From contig NW_019773987.1 of the NCBI RefSeq assembly GCF_001039355.2, forward strand, positions 1-28,836: a DNA stretch of 28,836 nt, in the 5' to 3' direction. The notes under the pieces were generated by a model. The model saw only the letters and a program-made list of their open reading frames with translations. It was not told the origin of the DNA and did no database searches. The DNA is from Lingula anatina. Lineage: Eukaryota; Brachiopoda; Lingulata; Lingulida; Lingulidae. Below are positions 10,701 to 20,030 of this stretch, in pieces. A program made the translations under genes and the position numbers. Position 1 is the first letter of the stretch; each line of letters starts with the position of its first letter.

Positions 10701-13700
10701 AAAAAAAAATTGGAAATTTCAACATAAATAAGACGGCATTGCACTAGACAATTAATTATGGTGCTTTCAACTCAATACTGAGAATGACATTTGCAAAGAA
10801 AAATCATGTTCTGATTTCATGATTACACTTGTGTGAGTGTACACTTATAGCATTTCCAGAAATTTATTGCTCAAACATTTTGTCTTTAAGGCCTGGGGCA
10901 ACAAATCTTTTTCTGAAATATACAGATACTGTTATATACTAGAACAAATTAACAGAAGGGAAATCCCTACAGGGTACATGACATAAGTGTGGTAATAATA
11001 AAGTAGCATGATGAGAAAACCGCTCAACTTTACAAAGTTCAGCATACTTAACACTACCAGTCATCCTTAATTGTTCACTAAAATTGACATATAAACAATT
11101 TTAATTTCTTTATTTTTCACACTGAAGAACTTTTAGGACATTTGTGAACATATAACATTATATATGTTATCCTCTCATTTTTTCTTTGCTCATTCTTTAA
11201 TTTTCAATTTATTCATTACATCTTAAAGTGACATTGTTAAAAATGTCTTAAATTATTCATCAAAGACAAACTCTGCACAAATTACCCAAGAAACTGAATG
11301 GCATCATTATATCCAATAGGGTGAGATGATATGGTTGGCAGTGGCCATTCAGATCTGTCAGATATGTCTCGGTATGAACTTTCTGAAAAAGAAAAAAATG
11401 AAATGGTTATCAATATATAACACTGTGGAAAAGGTAAATAATTCATATCCCACCTCAAAATAAATTGAATCTGATTACCCTTTTAAATCCCCCCAAGAGA
11501 TTCATTTCAGAGAAATCATTAAATTCCATTTGCACTTATTTTTTACGTGATTAAAATCATTGACTTTGAATCTGAACATCTAGTTTGAAAAAGCAATTTA
11601 TTTTCAAAACTGGGGCAGTATTAATCCATCTGATTAAAACTATTGTGGAAATATTGTCTTATCTACCAGTCTTGGTCTTCACAAGAATGGAATGAGACTG
11701 AAGACTAAAAAAAGGAGCTCACCCCACCCCTTTTCCTTGAATTTCTTACATTTTTAATCAAGAATTTTTTCCATCACATATTAAAAAGGATGAAATCTGT
11801 TAAAAGGAGAAGCCACTTCCCAATTTTGACTATTCAAATTTAAAAAAAAACTGGGATATGAAAAGATTGACCCATCCTTACCCAAAGATGGATACCCGAC
11901 TGTGCTGGGATCTCCCTCTCCATTGTATACAGTGCCTCTCTGAACACCTGTCCCTGGAAGCCACCAAGAATCTGGGTAGACTGAGGTCTCTCCGTCAATG
12001 GCATAGTCTGCAGGGTCCGAGTAGATGAGGATACCTTTAGCACCAAAGTTTTCTGCATTTGATACCTTACCAAGAGGAGTGGAAAGAAAAACTGCTACAG
12101 AACTGAAGATCAAGAATTCTAATCAAAGAAGTCCTCTAAATGCATGTTTTTTTAAATTTAAAGTGATAACAACTCTTTATATGAGATTCATAGTTTACAA
12201 TAAATACATTGTAAACTCCTCACAGAAATATAATAAAATTTAATACTATTTTACCACAAAATCGACAGTTGTATCAGTTATTCTGAAATCTGTGCTTGTC
12301 ATTGGACCAAGTGACCTCCATATAGATGGCTATACTCTGTAATAATCTCCTAAGAGATTATTACAAAAAAAACTTTTTAGAAAAAAAACAGGGACTAACT
12401 TTGAATCTAGAAATGGATTCATTAACAATTGGTAAGAATGGGAAAATAGTCGTTTACCCAGGAAAATTCATTTTTTGGCCAAATTGAACAGCTGCTTTAC
12501 ATATACAGGATATTTTTCGCCAACTTAAATCTTTTTTAAAAAGCTAGACTTCAGGTAAATCTAGATGAAGCAAGACATTTGGATGTGACCACACCTATGT
12601 GATGATCACTCCCCTGAGGTCTGCCTTATCTGTAAAAATAATAACAATAAAGTTAAAATGCTGGCTGATTTATTGCCCCTTTCTTCATTTTTTACAATGT
12701 AGCTTAATCCATGCAAAGTGTTTGGTTTCAGATATTGATATCTTCAGAGGGAGAAAAAGCTGCATATATTTCCATCTGATATTCAAACAAGACAGGCAAA
12801 CAAAGACGCCAGTCATAATACCAAAAGTTACTGCAGGTGCAAGCTGCATATGTGTTACATATCTAAAACATCAGGAATTGCAGAAACACTTTTTCTTTCA
12901 TTTTTTCTATGTGCAACCTCACGTTTTCCACTGCAAAAGAAGTTTTTTTTTTCTTTTGGAAATCTTAGGCCCATTATACATTATAATGATTCCAATTGGG
13001 AATGACTAAGATTTTAATACTGCCAGGGATCCTTAAAGCTTCCCCTGGATCTGCCTGTGAACTAATGGTTAACTGTTCCAGGGGTTATTATGAACGTGTG
13101 CCAGCATAGAATGTGCCATAAACAGTTATTAGCAGCAGGTGGATGTAGCACAGAATTCACAGCTGACAGACGTTTTGGCTCCTTTAGAAGGTCACAATCC
13201 TCATCTGCATTTATTTCCAGAACCTCTGTCCCTATTACATGGATTTGGATTTAGAATTTTTTAAAAAAGAGCAAGAGGGTTTCTGACATTGCATGGTGGT
13301 GCAGAAGGCCTGAGAGAAATTGTGTAAAAATATGCATTAGATGTTATTATATAGGAAATAATCAACACTGTCAAAAATACAGTTCAAACATATCTGCTGT
13401 TTTTAAGATATGTACAATACCTGTCTGCATGTAATTTCAGGGATCTGAATTAACATATTCAGCTTATACTGTACAGAGCAACTACATATGCAGTACTCTC
13501 AATCAATACTTTTAGACAAAATTACACTTAAAATTTAACTGAAGTGAAGTTTTCAACTTATGAAGCAAAATATCAACTTACTTTGTCACCTCTAAATATT
13601 TTCCCATATCTTGCAATGACAATGGTGTTGTTAAAGTTCATTGACTTGTTTTCTTTGAGCCAAATAAAATCTTCCACTCTTCCATAGTTGACATAAATCA

Positions 13701-15219
13701 ACTTTTCCTGGAAAATGAAACAAACATACCCAGATTAATTTGATAGCCATTGGTGTCAAATGGATTTCAGAATTTTTTTTTACTTTGTAATTTTTCATCT
13801 CATGATTGTCTGAGGGGATTTCTAAATGTTCAAAATCATTTTTACTGGATGTTTTCATATTAATTTCACAGCTTTAATACCTCCCAAACATTTTTCTGAA
13901 ATCAGTATTAATTTTATTATTATTATTATTACTTTGATTATAATTATTATTATTATTACTGTACTTATACATACTGTAATCAGAATCTGGCCTTTCACAA
14001 AACCTTTTTGTAAATTCAATTACACTGTTGTAGTTATGTTTTGTCTATTAAAATATAATGAGAAATGAGGTACTAACAATGTTTTTACATTCAGCATATC
14101 ATTTTCTCTCAAACTTACACTGGTAACACTTCCAGGCTTGGAGTAAGCATGGAATGGCGGAACAACATCTGACTGGTTCTGCTCAGGTCGTAGTATCTTT
14201 TCCATTTTTTGTGTCCTGTGCAATGTCTGTCCATTACTGTCCAAGAGATAGACCAGATTAGGGTTTTCCTTATCTGGGTAAGACAGCAGCACCCTGTATG
14301 GAACTATAGACACACGTGAGAAACTCTGCTGTTTCCAGAATTCTGACAAATTCTGAGCTGTGCTAAGATCTGCAGCAGTGCCTGCTAAATGGGGATGAGC
14401 AGTCAGGTCTCTGGCAAAATGAAACAAGAATTAAATTATCATAAGCCCAGTCAAACAAAAAATGTTGACAAATGATTAAAGAAAAAATATCTAAAATTGG
14501 AAAAAAGTTGCTGCAGAAAGCAAATAAAACCAGCCTTTTGAAAGCTGTTAAAAAATCACCACAATAAATCTAAAACTAAATACACAGATAAAGCTGACAA
14601 GCAAACAGACTTGTACTTCCATTTAAGCTGTTACATATAAATAGATAAGAAATCCTTGACACATAAATGTGAATACAAAAACATAAACATGTTCGTTCAA
14701 TCCAACTGTAGTCATACCAATTTATATGACTGTTTACAGTAAGCGAGTATGAAGAAAAGAAACTTCCCAGCATTCATTTACCTTGGTAAAGAGGTGGCTA
14801 ATTTTAATTTATTAATATTGAAATATAGAAAAATTTTCATGCATATATATGATACTTTACAGTACCTATGGATATTTGTAGATAAGTCATCACAGATGAC
14901 TTCAGCAAGTATGAAACAATAAAAATAACAATGCTGTGATATATTTTGATCAGATTACATTTTAATTAAACTCTTGCATGTAACACTTTGCATCTTTCAC
15001 AGTTCTAAAATTTACTGTTACATACCGGAGATAACTTTCAATATTTTCTGCCTTCATTTCTTGTATCAACTTTTCCGATATGCTTTCATCTTCAGCCCCT
15101 TGCTGATAGCTTTGGGTTTTGGGAACTGCAAAATGCCCAATAATAATCCCTATTGCAAGCACCAATACAACAGCAACCATTACAACGACAACCAGAATAC
15201 CTCGCCGTTTCCCCTGCAT
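7738..15219 (-). CDS. FOLH1/NAALAD2-like: Glutamate carboxypeptidase II-like (NAALADase, peptidase M28B), incomplete
   Basis: Visible minus-strand exons: 15026-15219, 14119-14410, 13582-13707, 11882-12065, 11286-11382, 10485-10574, 9561-9646, 9178-9297, 8323-8386, 8026-8093 and 7738-7841. Junctions are GT-AG and phases agree except across the missing exon. The product starts MQGKRRG and has a membrane anchor at about residues 8-31, as in type II membrane glutamate carboxypeptidases, which remove C-terminal glutamate from peptides such as NAAG outside the cell. A protease-associated domain follows ([29 protein letters not shown]). Exon 9178-9297 carries GNHRDAW and ADPSSG, the first two zinc ligands (model residues H365 and D375). 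Exon 8323-8386 carries the later Asp ligand in YLNVD. The substrate-pocket Arg in GNYSMR and calcium-site Thr/Tyr in STVGY are kept. Missing are the exon for the catalytic Glu-Glu pair (expected SWDAEE) and all exons after [10 protein letters not shown], including the last zinc ligand and the dimerisation domain. Confidence 0.93.
8323..8386 (-). CDS. FOLH1/NAALAD2-like: Carboxypeptidase exon with a zinc-ligand Asp (YLNVD)
   Basis: This 64-base exon reads [17 protein letters not shown] and then IAVQ, and aligns with the family segment ending VAYINAD. It starts in phase 0, whereas the previous visible exon (9178-9297) ends in phase 1, so a skipped exon of length 3n+2 must lie between them. It is part of the gene spanning 7738-15219. 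Confidence 0.92.
9157..9157. other. Ambiguous base, probable collapsed assembly gap
   Basis: A single n sits in the carboxypeptidase intron where the exon coding for the catalytic Glu-Glu segment should be. No sequence matching SWDAEE is present on the minus strand between 8387 and 9177. Confidence 0.65.
9178..9297 (-). CDS. FOLH1/NAALAD2-like: Carboxypeptidase exon with the first two zinc ligands
   Basis: This 120-base exon reads [20 protein letters not shown] and continues to GQMVKQ. The His of NHRDAW and the Asp of AADPSSG are ten residues apart, the same spacing as in human GCPII (H377 and D387). Its donor (GTAAGG) is followed after about 20 bases by the n at 9157. It is part of the gene spanning 7738-15219. 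Confidence 0.95.
12163..12500 (-). mobile_element. MITE copy A (relative of 17327-17680), in a carboxypeptidase intron
   Basis: This segment is similar along its whole length to the reverse complement of 17327-17680. Shared landmarks are the TTTTACCACAAAA block, the palindrome around AATAATCTCCTAAGAG (12340-12364), a poly-A/T patch, and the block GGAAAATTCATTTTTTGGCC. The outer ends are eroded: the right end no longer matches the inverted repeat, while the left end keeps GTGATAACAACTCTT. It appears to be an older copy in opposite orientation, sitting in the intron between exons 11882-12065 and 13582-13707. Confidence 0.8.
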
Positions 15220-15484
15220 GTTTACAACGCTTCTTAGTAGAGAACCAATATACTAAATTCACGACCAGCCAAGTGAAGTACAGGAGTGTGAATGATAAGC
15301 AAAACCTAAACACTACTGAAGGTCACAAGGATTGGTTTGATATTTATGACTTCCACAGAAGTGCCTTTCTTCAACCTTTAGCCTTAGCTAGATAAATTCC
15401 TACATCCAGAAGCCAGTGTGACACTCCAAAGAGAGACTTTGTATTAGTAAGTCTTTATGTCTACAAGAGATAAGTAACACTTCC
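15220..15484 (-). promoter_or_regulatory. 5' flank of the carboxypeptidase gene, interrupted by an LTR insertion
   Basis: This short stretch lies between the carboxypeptidase start codon and the left LTR of the gypsy element. It should hold the gene's 5' UTR and possibly its proximal promoter. No TATA box or recognisable factor site can be assigned. The LTR now lies only about 265 bases upstream of the ATG. Confidence 0.35.
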
Positions 15485-15691
15485 TGAAACAACTCCAGGA
15501 AGGACTTGACTACAACAACTAACTTTATTTCTAAGTGTGCTGATATAAATACATTGTCTACTGATCAGAGGGATCACTGCTGTCAAGTGTGTTTATACTA
15601 CGTACATGAGTGAGAGTGCTATTTAATGATAATTGATGACAGAGGGTTGGGGTTACTATAAGCTTGACCGATAGTGTTAAGAACCATAACA
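15485..15691 (-). repeat. 3' LTR of the gypsy element
   Basis: In plus orientation it begins TGAAACAACTCC and ends AAGAACCATAACA. Bases 15527-15691 match 16979-17143 without a visible difference. It is flanked on the outside by CTTCC and on the inside by a polypurine tract. Confidence 0.88.
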
Positions 15692-15904
15692 TCCCCTTCT
15701 TCCTTTAAGATAATCGGTGCTAAATCAAGGGTTGATAGTGGCAACACAGAATAAATGTCTTTTTGATTTCTTGAGTAATACCTTGTGCAAGAGAAGTCTC
15801 ACATGTGAAGCATGTAGTTTAAGTGAGTAAAATAAAGTAAATACAGTGATAAATAAAATCCTAGCTAGTAGAGCTATATGACATTGTTCATGCATATGTA
15901 CAAG

Positions 15905-16976
15905 TTACAAGTTCAGTCTATCAGGTGCTTTTGTTATTCTAGTAGATCGTCGTGGAGATGGCACTGGTGATTGGGGTACAGTGTTATCCACAGTGTTTGG
16001 CACTTGTTTGTTCTGAGCTGCTTCTGAATTCTCAAAGTGGGACTCCTGATCATTGCTTGGTGAATGATTTTGCAAATGGGTGTTTTCAAAGTCAGACTGA
16101 TTGAATTTCTCTCCTGTTGGACGGATGTGTATACGATTGCGTACATACTGACCACCATTGTTAGTTTTTACAACATAGCTCCTGTTTGGTCTCATAGAAT
16201 CTACAATTGCTGGTTCCCATTTGTGACTCTGGAGATGTCGTACTCTCACATGCTGACCAGGAAGTAGGTCAGATAGATTTCTGGCTGACTGATCATATCT
16301 GCTCTTTTCTTTATCCTTTTTTCTTTGCATGTATGCATTTATTTCACCGTCATAAGAGGCATGTGACAGGTGGGGTTGGATGGCAGGAAGATTGGTATCA
16401 TAAGCACGAGAATTTAAGAGTTCTGCTGGCGATGGTATGTTGTGATCGAATGGTGTGCATCTAAGGCACAACATGGCCATATGAGGATCGGTTTTAGCTT
16501 CCTTGCATTTAATCAGCAGATTTTTAACAGTTTGAACAGCTCGTTCAATAAATCCATTGGCCTGTGAATAGTGGGGGCTTGTTTGGACGTGCTCGAAGCC
16601 ATAATCGTGGCTAAATTTCTGGAATTCAGCCGAAGTAAACTGAGTGTCATTTCCAGTGATAAGCTTTCTTGGGATTCCGAATTCTTCAAAGATTGATTTC
16701 ATGTGAGCAATGGTAGTGTTGGACTGCAAATTGTTCAGCTTTCTGACTACTGGAAATTGTAATAGTCAGATATGAGCAAGTAACTGTCATTGTCAATGAA
16801 AAATAAGTCTGCTACCAGTGTGTGCCATGGTTTTTGTAGTACGTCGTGTGGCATTAGCGGTTGTTTGACGTTTGCCTTCTGGTTGTGTTGGCATGGTGCA
16901 CATGCTTTAACCATGTTTTCGATGTCTCGATTAATGTTGACCCAGAATACAAATCCTTTGGCACGGAGTTTGCACT
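15905..16976 (-). pseudogene. Ty3/gypsy integrase, 5'-truncated and frameshifted
   Basis: The first part (16976 down to about 16748) reads KLRAKGFVFWVNINRDIENM and continues through VKACAPCQ, the second half of the integrase zinc finger, then WHTLVADLFF with the first catalytic Asp. A one-base shift near 16748 turns the expected FPVVRKL into FQ-stop. The rest is open from 16729 to the TAA at 15905. It contains ITGNDTQFTSAEF, then NGFIERAV with the catalytic Glu, a C-terminal domain (LLPGQHVRVRHLQ and WEPAIV), and a tail ending PDRLNL. In this family the second catalytic Asp stands in a DNG motif; here that position is Gly (GND), so the active site is also lost. Both defects make it a non-functional remnant of the minus-strand retrotransposon. 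Confidence 0.9.
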
Positions 16977-17143
16977 TNATTTCTAAGTGTGCTGATATAA
17001 ATACATTGTCTACTGATCAGAGGGATCACTGCTGTCAAGTGTGTTTATACTACGTACATGAGTGAGAGTGCTATTTAATGATAATTGATGACAGAGGGTT
17101 GGGGTTACTATAAGCTTGACCGATAGTGTTAAGAACCATAACA
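16974..17143 (-). repeat. 5' LTR of the gypsy element, truncated
   Basis: It begins on the minus strand as TGTTATGGTTCTTAACAC at 17143 and matches the other LTR down to about 16974, lacking the last ~37 bases. The n at 16978 coincides with the point where LTR and integrase sequence meet. Confidence 0.85.
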
Positions 17144-17326
17144 CTTCCATTTATGATACTATAGAAATAGAGAGACATTTTGTTTAATAATTATATGAAA
17201 ACTTTTGTGGTGAAGGGAGTCACCTGGATACTCGACATGAGGAATATAAAGATAATTATGCGATAAGGCTAATAGATTATAATAACGTAATGAAAATTAA
17301 CTGAAAACAAAGATGTAATTATTAAA

Positions 17327-17680
17327 GGGATAATAACTGTTCGTTTTGGCCAAAAAATGAATTTTCCTGGAGTAAACAACATGCAATTTTTCCATTCTTA
17401 CCAATGGTTAATGAATCCATTTCTACATTCAAAGATAGTCCCTGGTTTTTTTCTAAAAAATTCTTTTTTTTTTCTTTGTAATAATCTTTTAATAATCTCT
17501 TAAGAGATTATTACAGAATATAGCCATTTATGGAGGTCGTGGTCTGATAACAAGCTCAGATATTAGAATAATAGCTATAACTGCCGTTTTTGTGGTAAAA
17601 CAGAACATATTATATTTCTATGAGTTGTTTACAATGTTTTTATTGTGAAATATAGATATCATACGAAGAGTTATTATCCC
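17327..17680 (+). mobile_element. MITE copy B with 17-bp terminal inverted repeats
   Basis: The 354-bp element starts GGGATAATAACTGTTCG and ends CGAAGAGTTATTATCCC, inverted repeats with one mismatch. It contains a central palindrome AATAATCTCTTAAGAGATTATT (17491-17512) and no coding sequence. It is the better-preserved relative of the inverted copy at 12163-12500. A target duplication is not evident. It lies just 3' of the LTR element. Confidence 0.85.
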
Positions 17681-18084
17681 GGTGGGTATTTGTAAATGAG
17701 CATCTAATGATTGCATACTTTCTAGGACACCAGTCCAAAACTTCTGCCAGTTAAAGAAATGTTTGTGATCAGGGTCCAGAAATTTAGCCATCAATTAAGG
17801 GTGTTTATTCATGGACAATACATTAACAAAAATATAATTCCAACCATGGACTGAGTGACACAATTCATTGCCTGATTACATATAGCACGGAACCATTTTC
17901 CAAGACCATAAATCAAGAATCATATATATATATACATGCAAAACCTTGTCACTGAATATAATTTGCATCTACTGACAAATGTCATTGCTGGCTCTGCAAT
18001 CTACAATGTAAAATTAAAATGCCAAATAAAGCTTCATTAACTATATATGGTTAATTGGGAAATTGCATGTATTTTTGGGCACCA
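17681..18084. other. Intergenic AT-rich sequence, nothing recognised
   Basis: No gene, RNA or repeat with definable ends is visible in this stretch. Confidence 0.4.
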
Positions 18085-18120
18085 CTGTCTGAAACAGACT
18101 CGCTGTCTGAAACAGACTCG
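18085..18120. repeat. Two tandem copies of an 18-bp unit
   Basis: CTGTCTGAAACAGACTCG occurs twice in direct tandem and is followed by CTGCTCTCGCTG. Each unit contains the inverted repeat GTCTG...CAGAC, so each could form a small hairpin. Confidence 0.85.
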
Positions 18121-18124
18121 CTGC

Positions 18125-18240
18125 TCTCGCTGCTATTTGGTACGTTAAGAACTTTGATTCAGCTAGTCAAAATTTTAATTTCAAGAGGGGACCATAGGTG
18201 TGATTTTTTCCAGAAATCGAAGGGGGGGGGGGTGGTCAGT
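18125..18240 (-). mobile_element. Fragment related to the MITE at 21519-21788
   Basis: The segment running through TTGATTCAGCTAGTCAAAA and TTTCAAGAGGGGACCA to a G-rich run matches the reverse complement of about 21560-21660, where the equivalent blocks are TTTAGCTAGTCAAAAA and TTTCAAGAGGGGAATG. The ends of this copy are not definable. Confidence 0.65.
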
Positions 18241-18390
18241 GCTGCCATGTCCTCCTAACATATCAATCATTGGATTCCCCCCCCCCCCAAGTAGACAGAC
18301 AGAACAGAGTCTTCCCCAGACAGCCTCGGGCATCTGGTCCACATCAGGCATGCCTAACCTTAGCAAGATATTGCCAGATCCGGTACGGTG

Positions 18391-18522
18391 GCTATCAACT
18401 ATAACTGACTTAAATGCCTGTCACGCCTAGTAATGCTGTTAGTGTTAGGGGGTAATTAACTTTACCCCCTAGCTGATTCGGTAGGCGTGACAGACATTTA
18501 TAAAAACCGGTTAGTTGATAGC
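18391..18522. repeat. Long inverted repeat (hairpin, MITE-like)
   Basis: The arms GCTATCAACTATAACTGAC...GTCACGCCTA and TAGGCGTGAC...GGTTAGTTGATAGC pair across 132 bases. A smaller inner hairpin is formed by AGGGGGTAATTAACTTTACC and the bases after it. No coding sequence is present. The outer edges are sharp, suggesting the core of a foldback element. Confidence 0.8.
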
Positions 18523-18809
18523 AATTTAGTGAGACTCCCCAGGGAGATAGATCGATCCAAATATCTGTGGGAATGGGAAAAGACCCCCCCCCCCCAATTT
18601 TAAAATTGCAGGGCCTTAATTTAAACCTGTTTAGTGCGTATACTTTTAAATTTTTACTCCTATTCTTCTTCATGACAATCACCCGAAAAGGACCAAATTT
18701 ATAAAGGCCTGGCAATTTATCGTCAAAACTTACGAAGTCTCGGAAACTTTGAAGGAGAGAGGGGTCGTAAAAATGACATCTGCTAGACGACACTAGATTA
18801 ATCCAAGCA

Positions 18810-19060
18810 CCTGCATTACTTGTATTTACCTGTACTGTAGAAATTGAAATTAAAATATTTCAAAAACATGTTAATAAATGGACATAACAGGTCCAACGTT
18901 GGCACTGAATCCGAAACATTTGGTTTGGGAATCCGACGCCTTCACCACTGTACCATCGACGATATCAAGGCGACGTTAACGTAGAATGGTGTCTTCACCT
19001 GTACACAATCTAATCTCCCCCTTACAGATTTCTAATTCTCCTCAACAAGGGTCACTTTTT
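18810..19060 (-). mobile_element. tRNA-derived SINE-like repeat, copy 1
   Basis: On the minus strand, TGGTACAGTGGTGAAGG (from 18955 down) resembles a pol III A box. GTTTCGGATTCAGT (18904-18917) resembles a B box at about tRNA spacing. The whole stretch recurs in the same orientation at 19756-20030. The cloverleaf is too degraded to be a functional tRNA. Confidence 0.65.
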
Positions 19061-19357
19061 AGATGGTATATATTAAAATAACCCAATGCGGGAACTATGC
19101 TGGAAATGTCAGTAAAAAAACTCACTATTTTTTCACAGCACTACTTTTGTATAACTTTCCTATTTTTCAATTCCGATTTGATTTCCTAACTTTTAATTGC
19201 AGATGTTCTCTAGAGGTTTTAGTAACTTCAATATCCGCTGTACTTGAAATTTCAATCTCCTTCATGTTGAACAGCTTCAGATTTCTTGTTTTCATTCTTT
19301 AATACATGTGCAGTGTCAAGATAATCAAACTTCCTGGTCCTGGTAAAAGAAAATGCT

Positions 19358-19359
<2 letters not shown>

Positions 19360-19413
<54 letters not shown>
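19360..19413. repeat. (AAT)18 microsatellite
   Basis: An uninterrupted AAT repeat of about 54 bases. Confidence 0.95.
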
Positions 19414-19414
<1 letters not shown>

Positions 19415-19586
19415 TCTACCCTGCTAGTTGACACTAAAATTAATCCAAACACCAAACTGGAAATGTCAGAAAAAATTTGAAGTCACTTTTTTAAAGAACT
19501 TTGTCTATTTTTCGTCAACACCTATTGGATTTTCTAACTTATATCTCAATGCCTATTTGGTTTTCTAAGTTTTATTTCTACTCCTA

Positions 19587-19670
19587 GCTCACTCCTAGGC
19601 TATCCTAGGCTGACCTACACCTTTGCCTGATTTGACCTACACCTAGCCTGGCCTACACGTAACCTACTCC
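19587..19670. repeat. Degenerate short tandem repeat rich in CCTAGGCT/GACCTACACC
   Basis: Variants of CTCCTAGGCT and TGACCTACACC alternate through this stretch. It lies directly next to the tRNA-like head at 19680-19745 and could be the variable tail of the same SINE-like unit. Confidence 0.55.
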
Positions 19671-19679
19671 AGGCGTCTT

Positions 19680-19745
19680 CGTGTCTGTCGGCGTCGAAGA
19701 AGGCTTCGTAACCATATAGGTGCGCTACCCATTGCGCCACCGACG
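19680..19745 (-). mobile_element. tRNA-like SINE head, second type
   Basis: The minus strand reads GTCGGTGGCGCAATGGGTAG and then CGCACC, which is a good tRNA 5' half with A box, followed by TTCTTCGACGCC in the B-box position. It differs from the tRNA-like heads on either side. No CCA-adjacent acceptor pairing is convincing, so I treat it as a tRNA-derived repeat rather than a gene. Confidence 0.55.
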
Positions 19746-19755
19746 AGGACACAAT

Positions 19756-20030
19756 GACACCTGTATTTTCTGGTGTATTTACCTGTACTCTTTACCTTGA
19801 AATTAAAACATTTAAAACACACGCGAATAAAACAAAATTCAAAGCAGAACGTTGGTATTGAACCCGAAACATTGGCTTTGTAAACCCGACGACAGTACCA
19901 CTGTACCATCGACGCAGTCGAAATGATCATAGCTTAGAATGGTAGTTTGACCTGTACTCAATCTCCCCTTATAGAAATGTCTAATTCTAAACATGGGTCG
20001 CTTCTTAGATGGTAGAGATGCAGAGTGGTT
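19756..20030 (-). mobile_element. tRNA-derived SINE-like repeat, copy 2
   Basis: The minus strand shows TGGTACAGTGGTACTG as an A box (19898-19908 core) and GTTTCGGGTTCAAT as a B box (19857-19870). Flanks matching copy 1 include the TATTTACCTGTACT, AACGTTGG and TTCTTAGATGGTA blocks. The B box is closer to consensus than in copy 1. Confidence 0.65.

Larger units (their letters stand above)
15485..17143 (-). mobile_element. Ty3/gypsy LTR retrotransposon, internally deleted
   Basis: The element is on the minus strand, bounded by 5-bp duplications CTTCC at 15480-15484 and 17144-17148. The 3' LTR is 15485-15691 (207 bp, TG...CA). Directly inside it is a polypurine tract (minus strand AAAGGAAGAAGGGGA, 15692-15706), as expected before a 3' LTR. 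The 5' LTR survives from 17143 down to about 16974, where it abuts integrase sequence next to the n at 16978. The last part of that LTR, the primer-binding site, gag, protease, reverse transcriptase, RNase H and the start of integrase are all missing. The 165 bases shared by the two LTRs appear identical, suggesting a recent insertion. Confidence 0.9.

Noticed and set aside
12599-13009. 136-codon plus-strand open frame
   Set aside because: It lies in a carboxypeptidase intron, shows no domain, is rich in Phe, Ile and Lys as expected from AT-rich DNA, and has no splice or codon support.
18890-18962. Functional tRNA gene
   Set aside because: Box-like motifs are present, but the acceptor and anticodon stems do not pair convincingly and the unit is repeated nearby, so it is treated as a SINE head.
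19664-19930. 88-codon minus-strand open frame
   Set aside because: It translates tRNA-like SINE sequence; the peptide is typical of translated tRNA genes and is not a protein.
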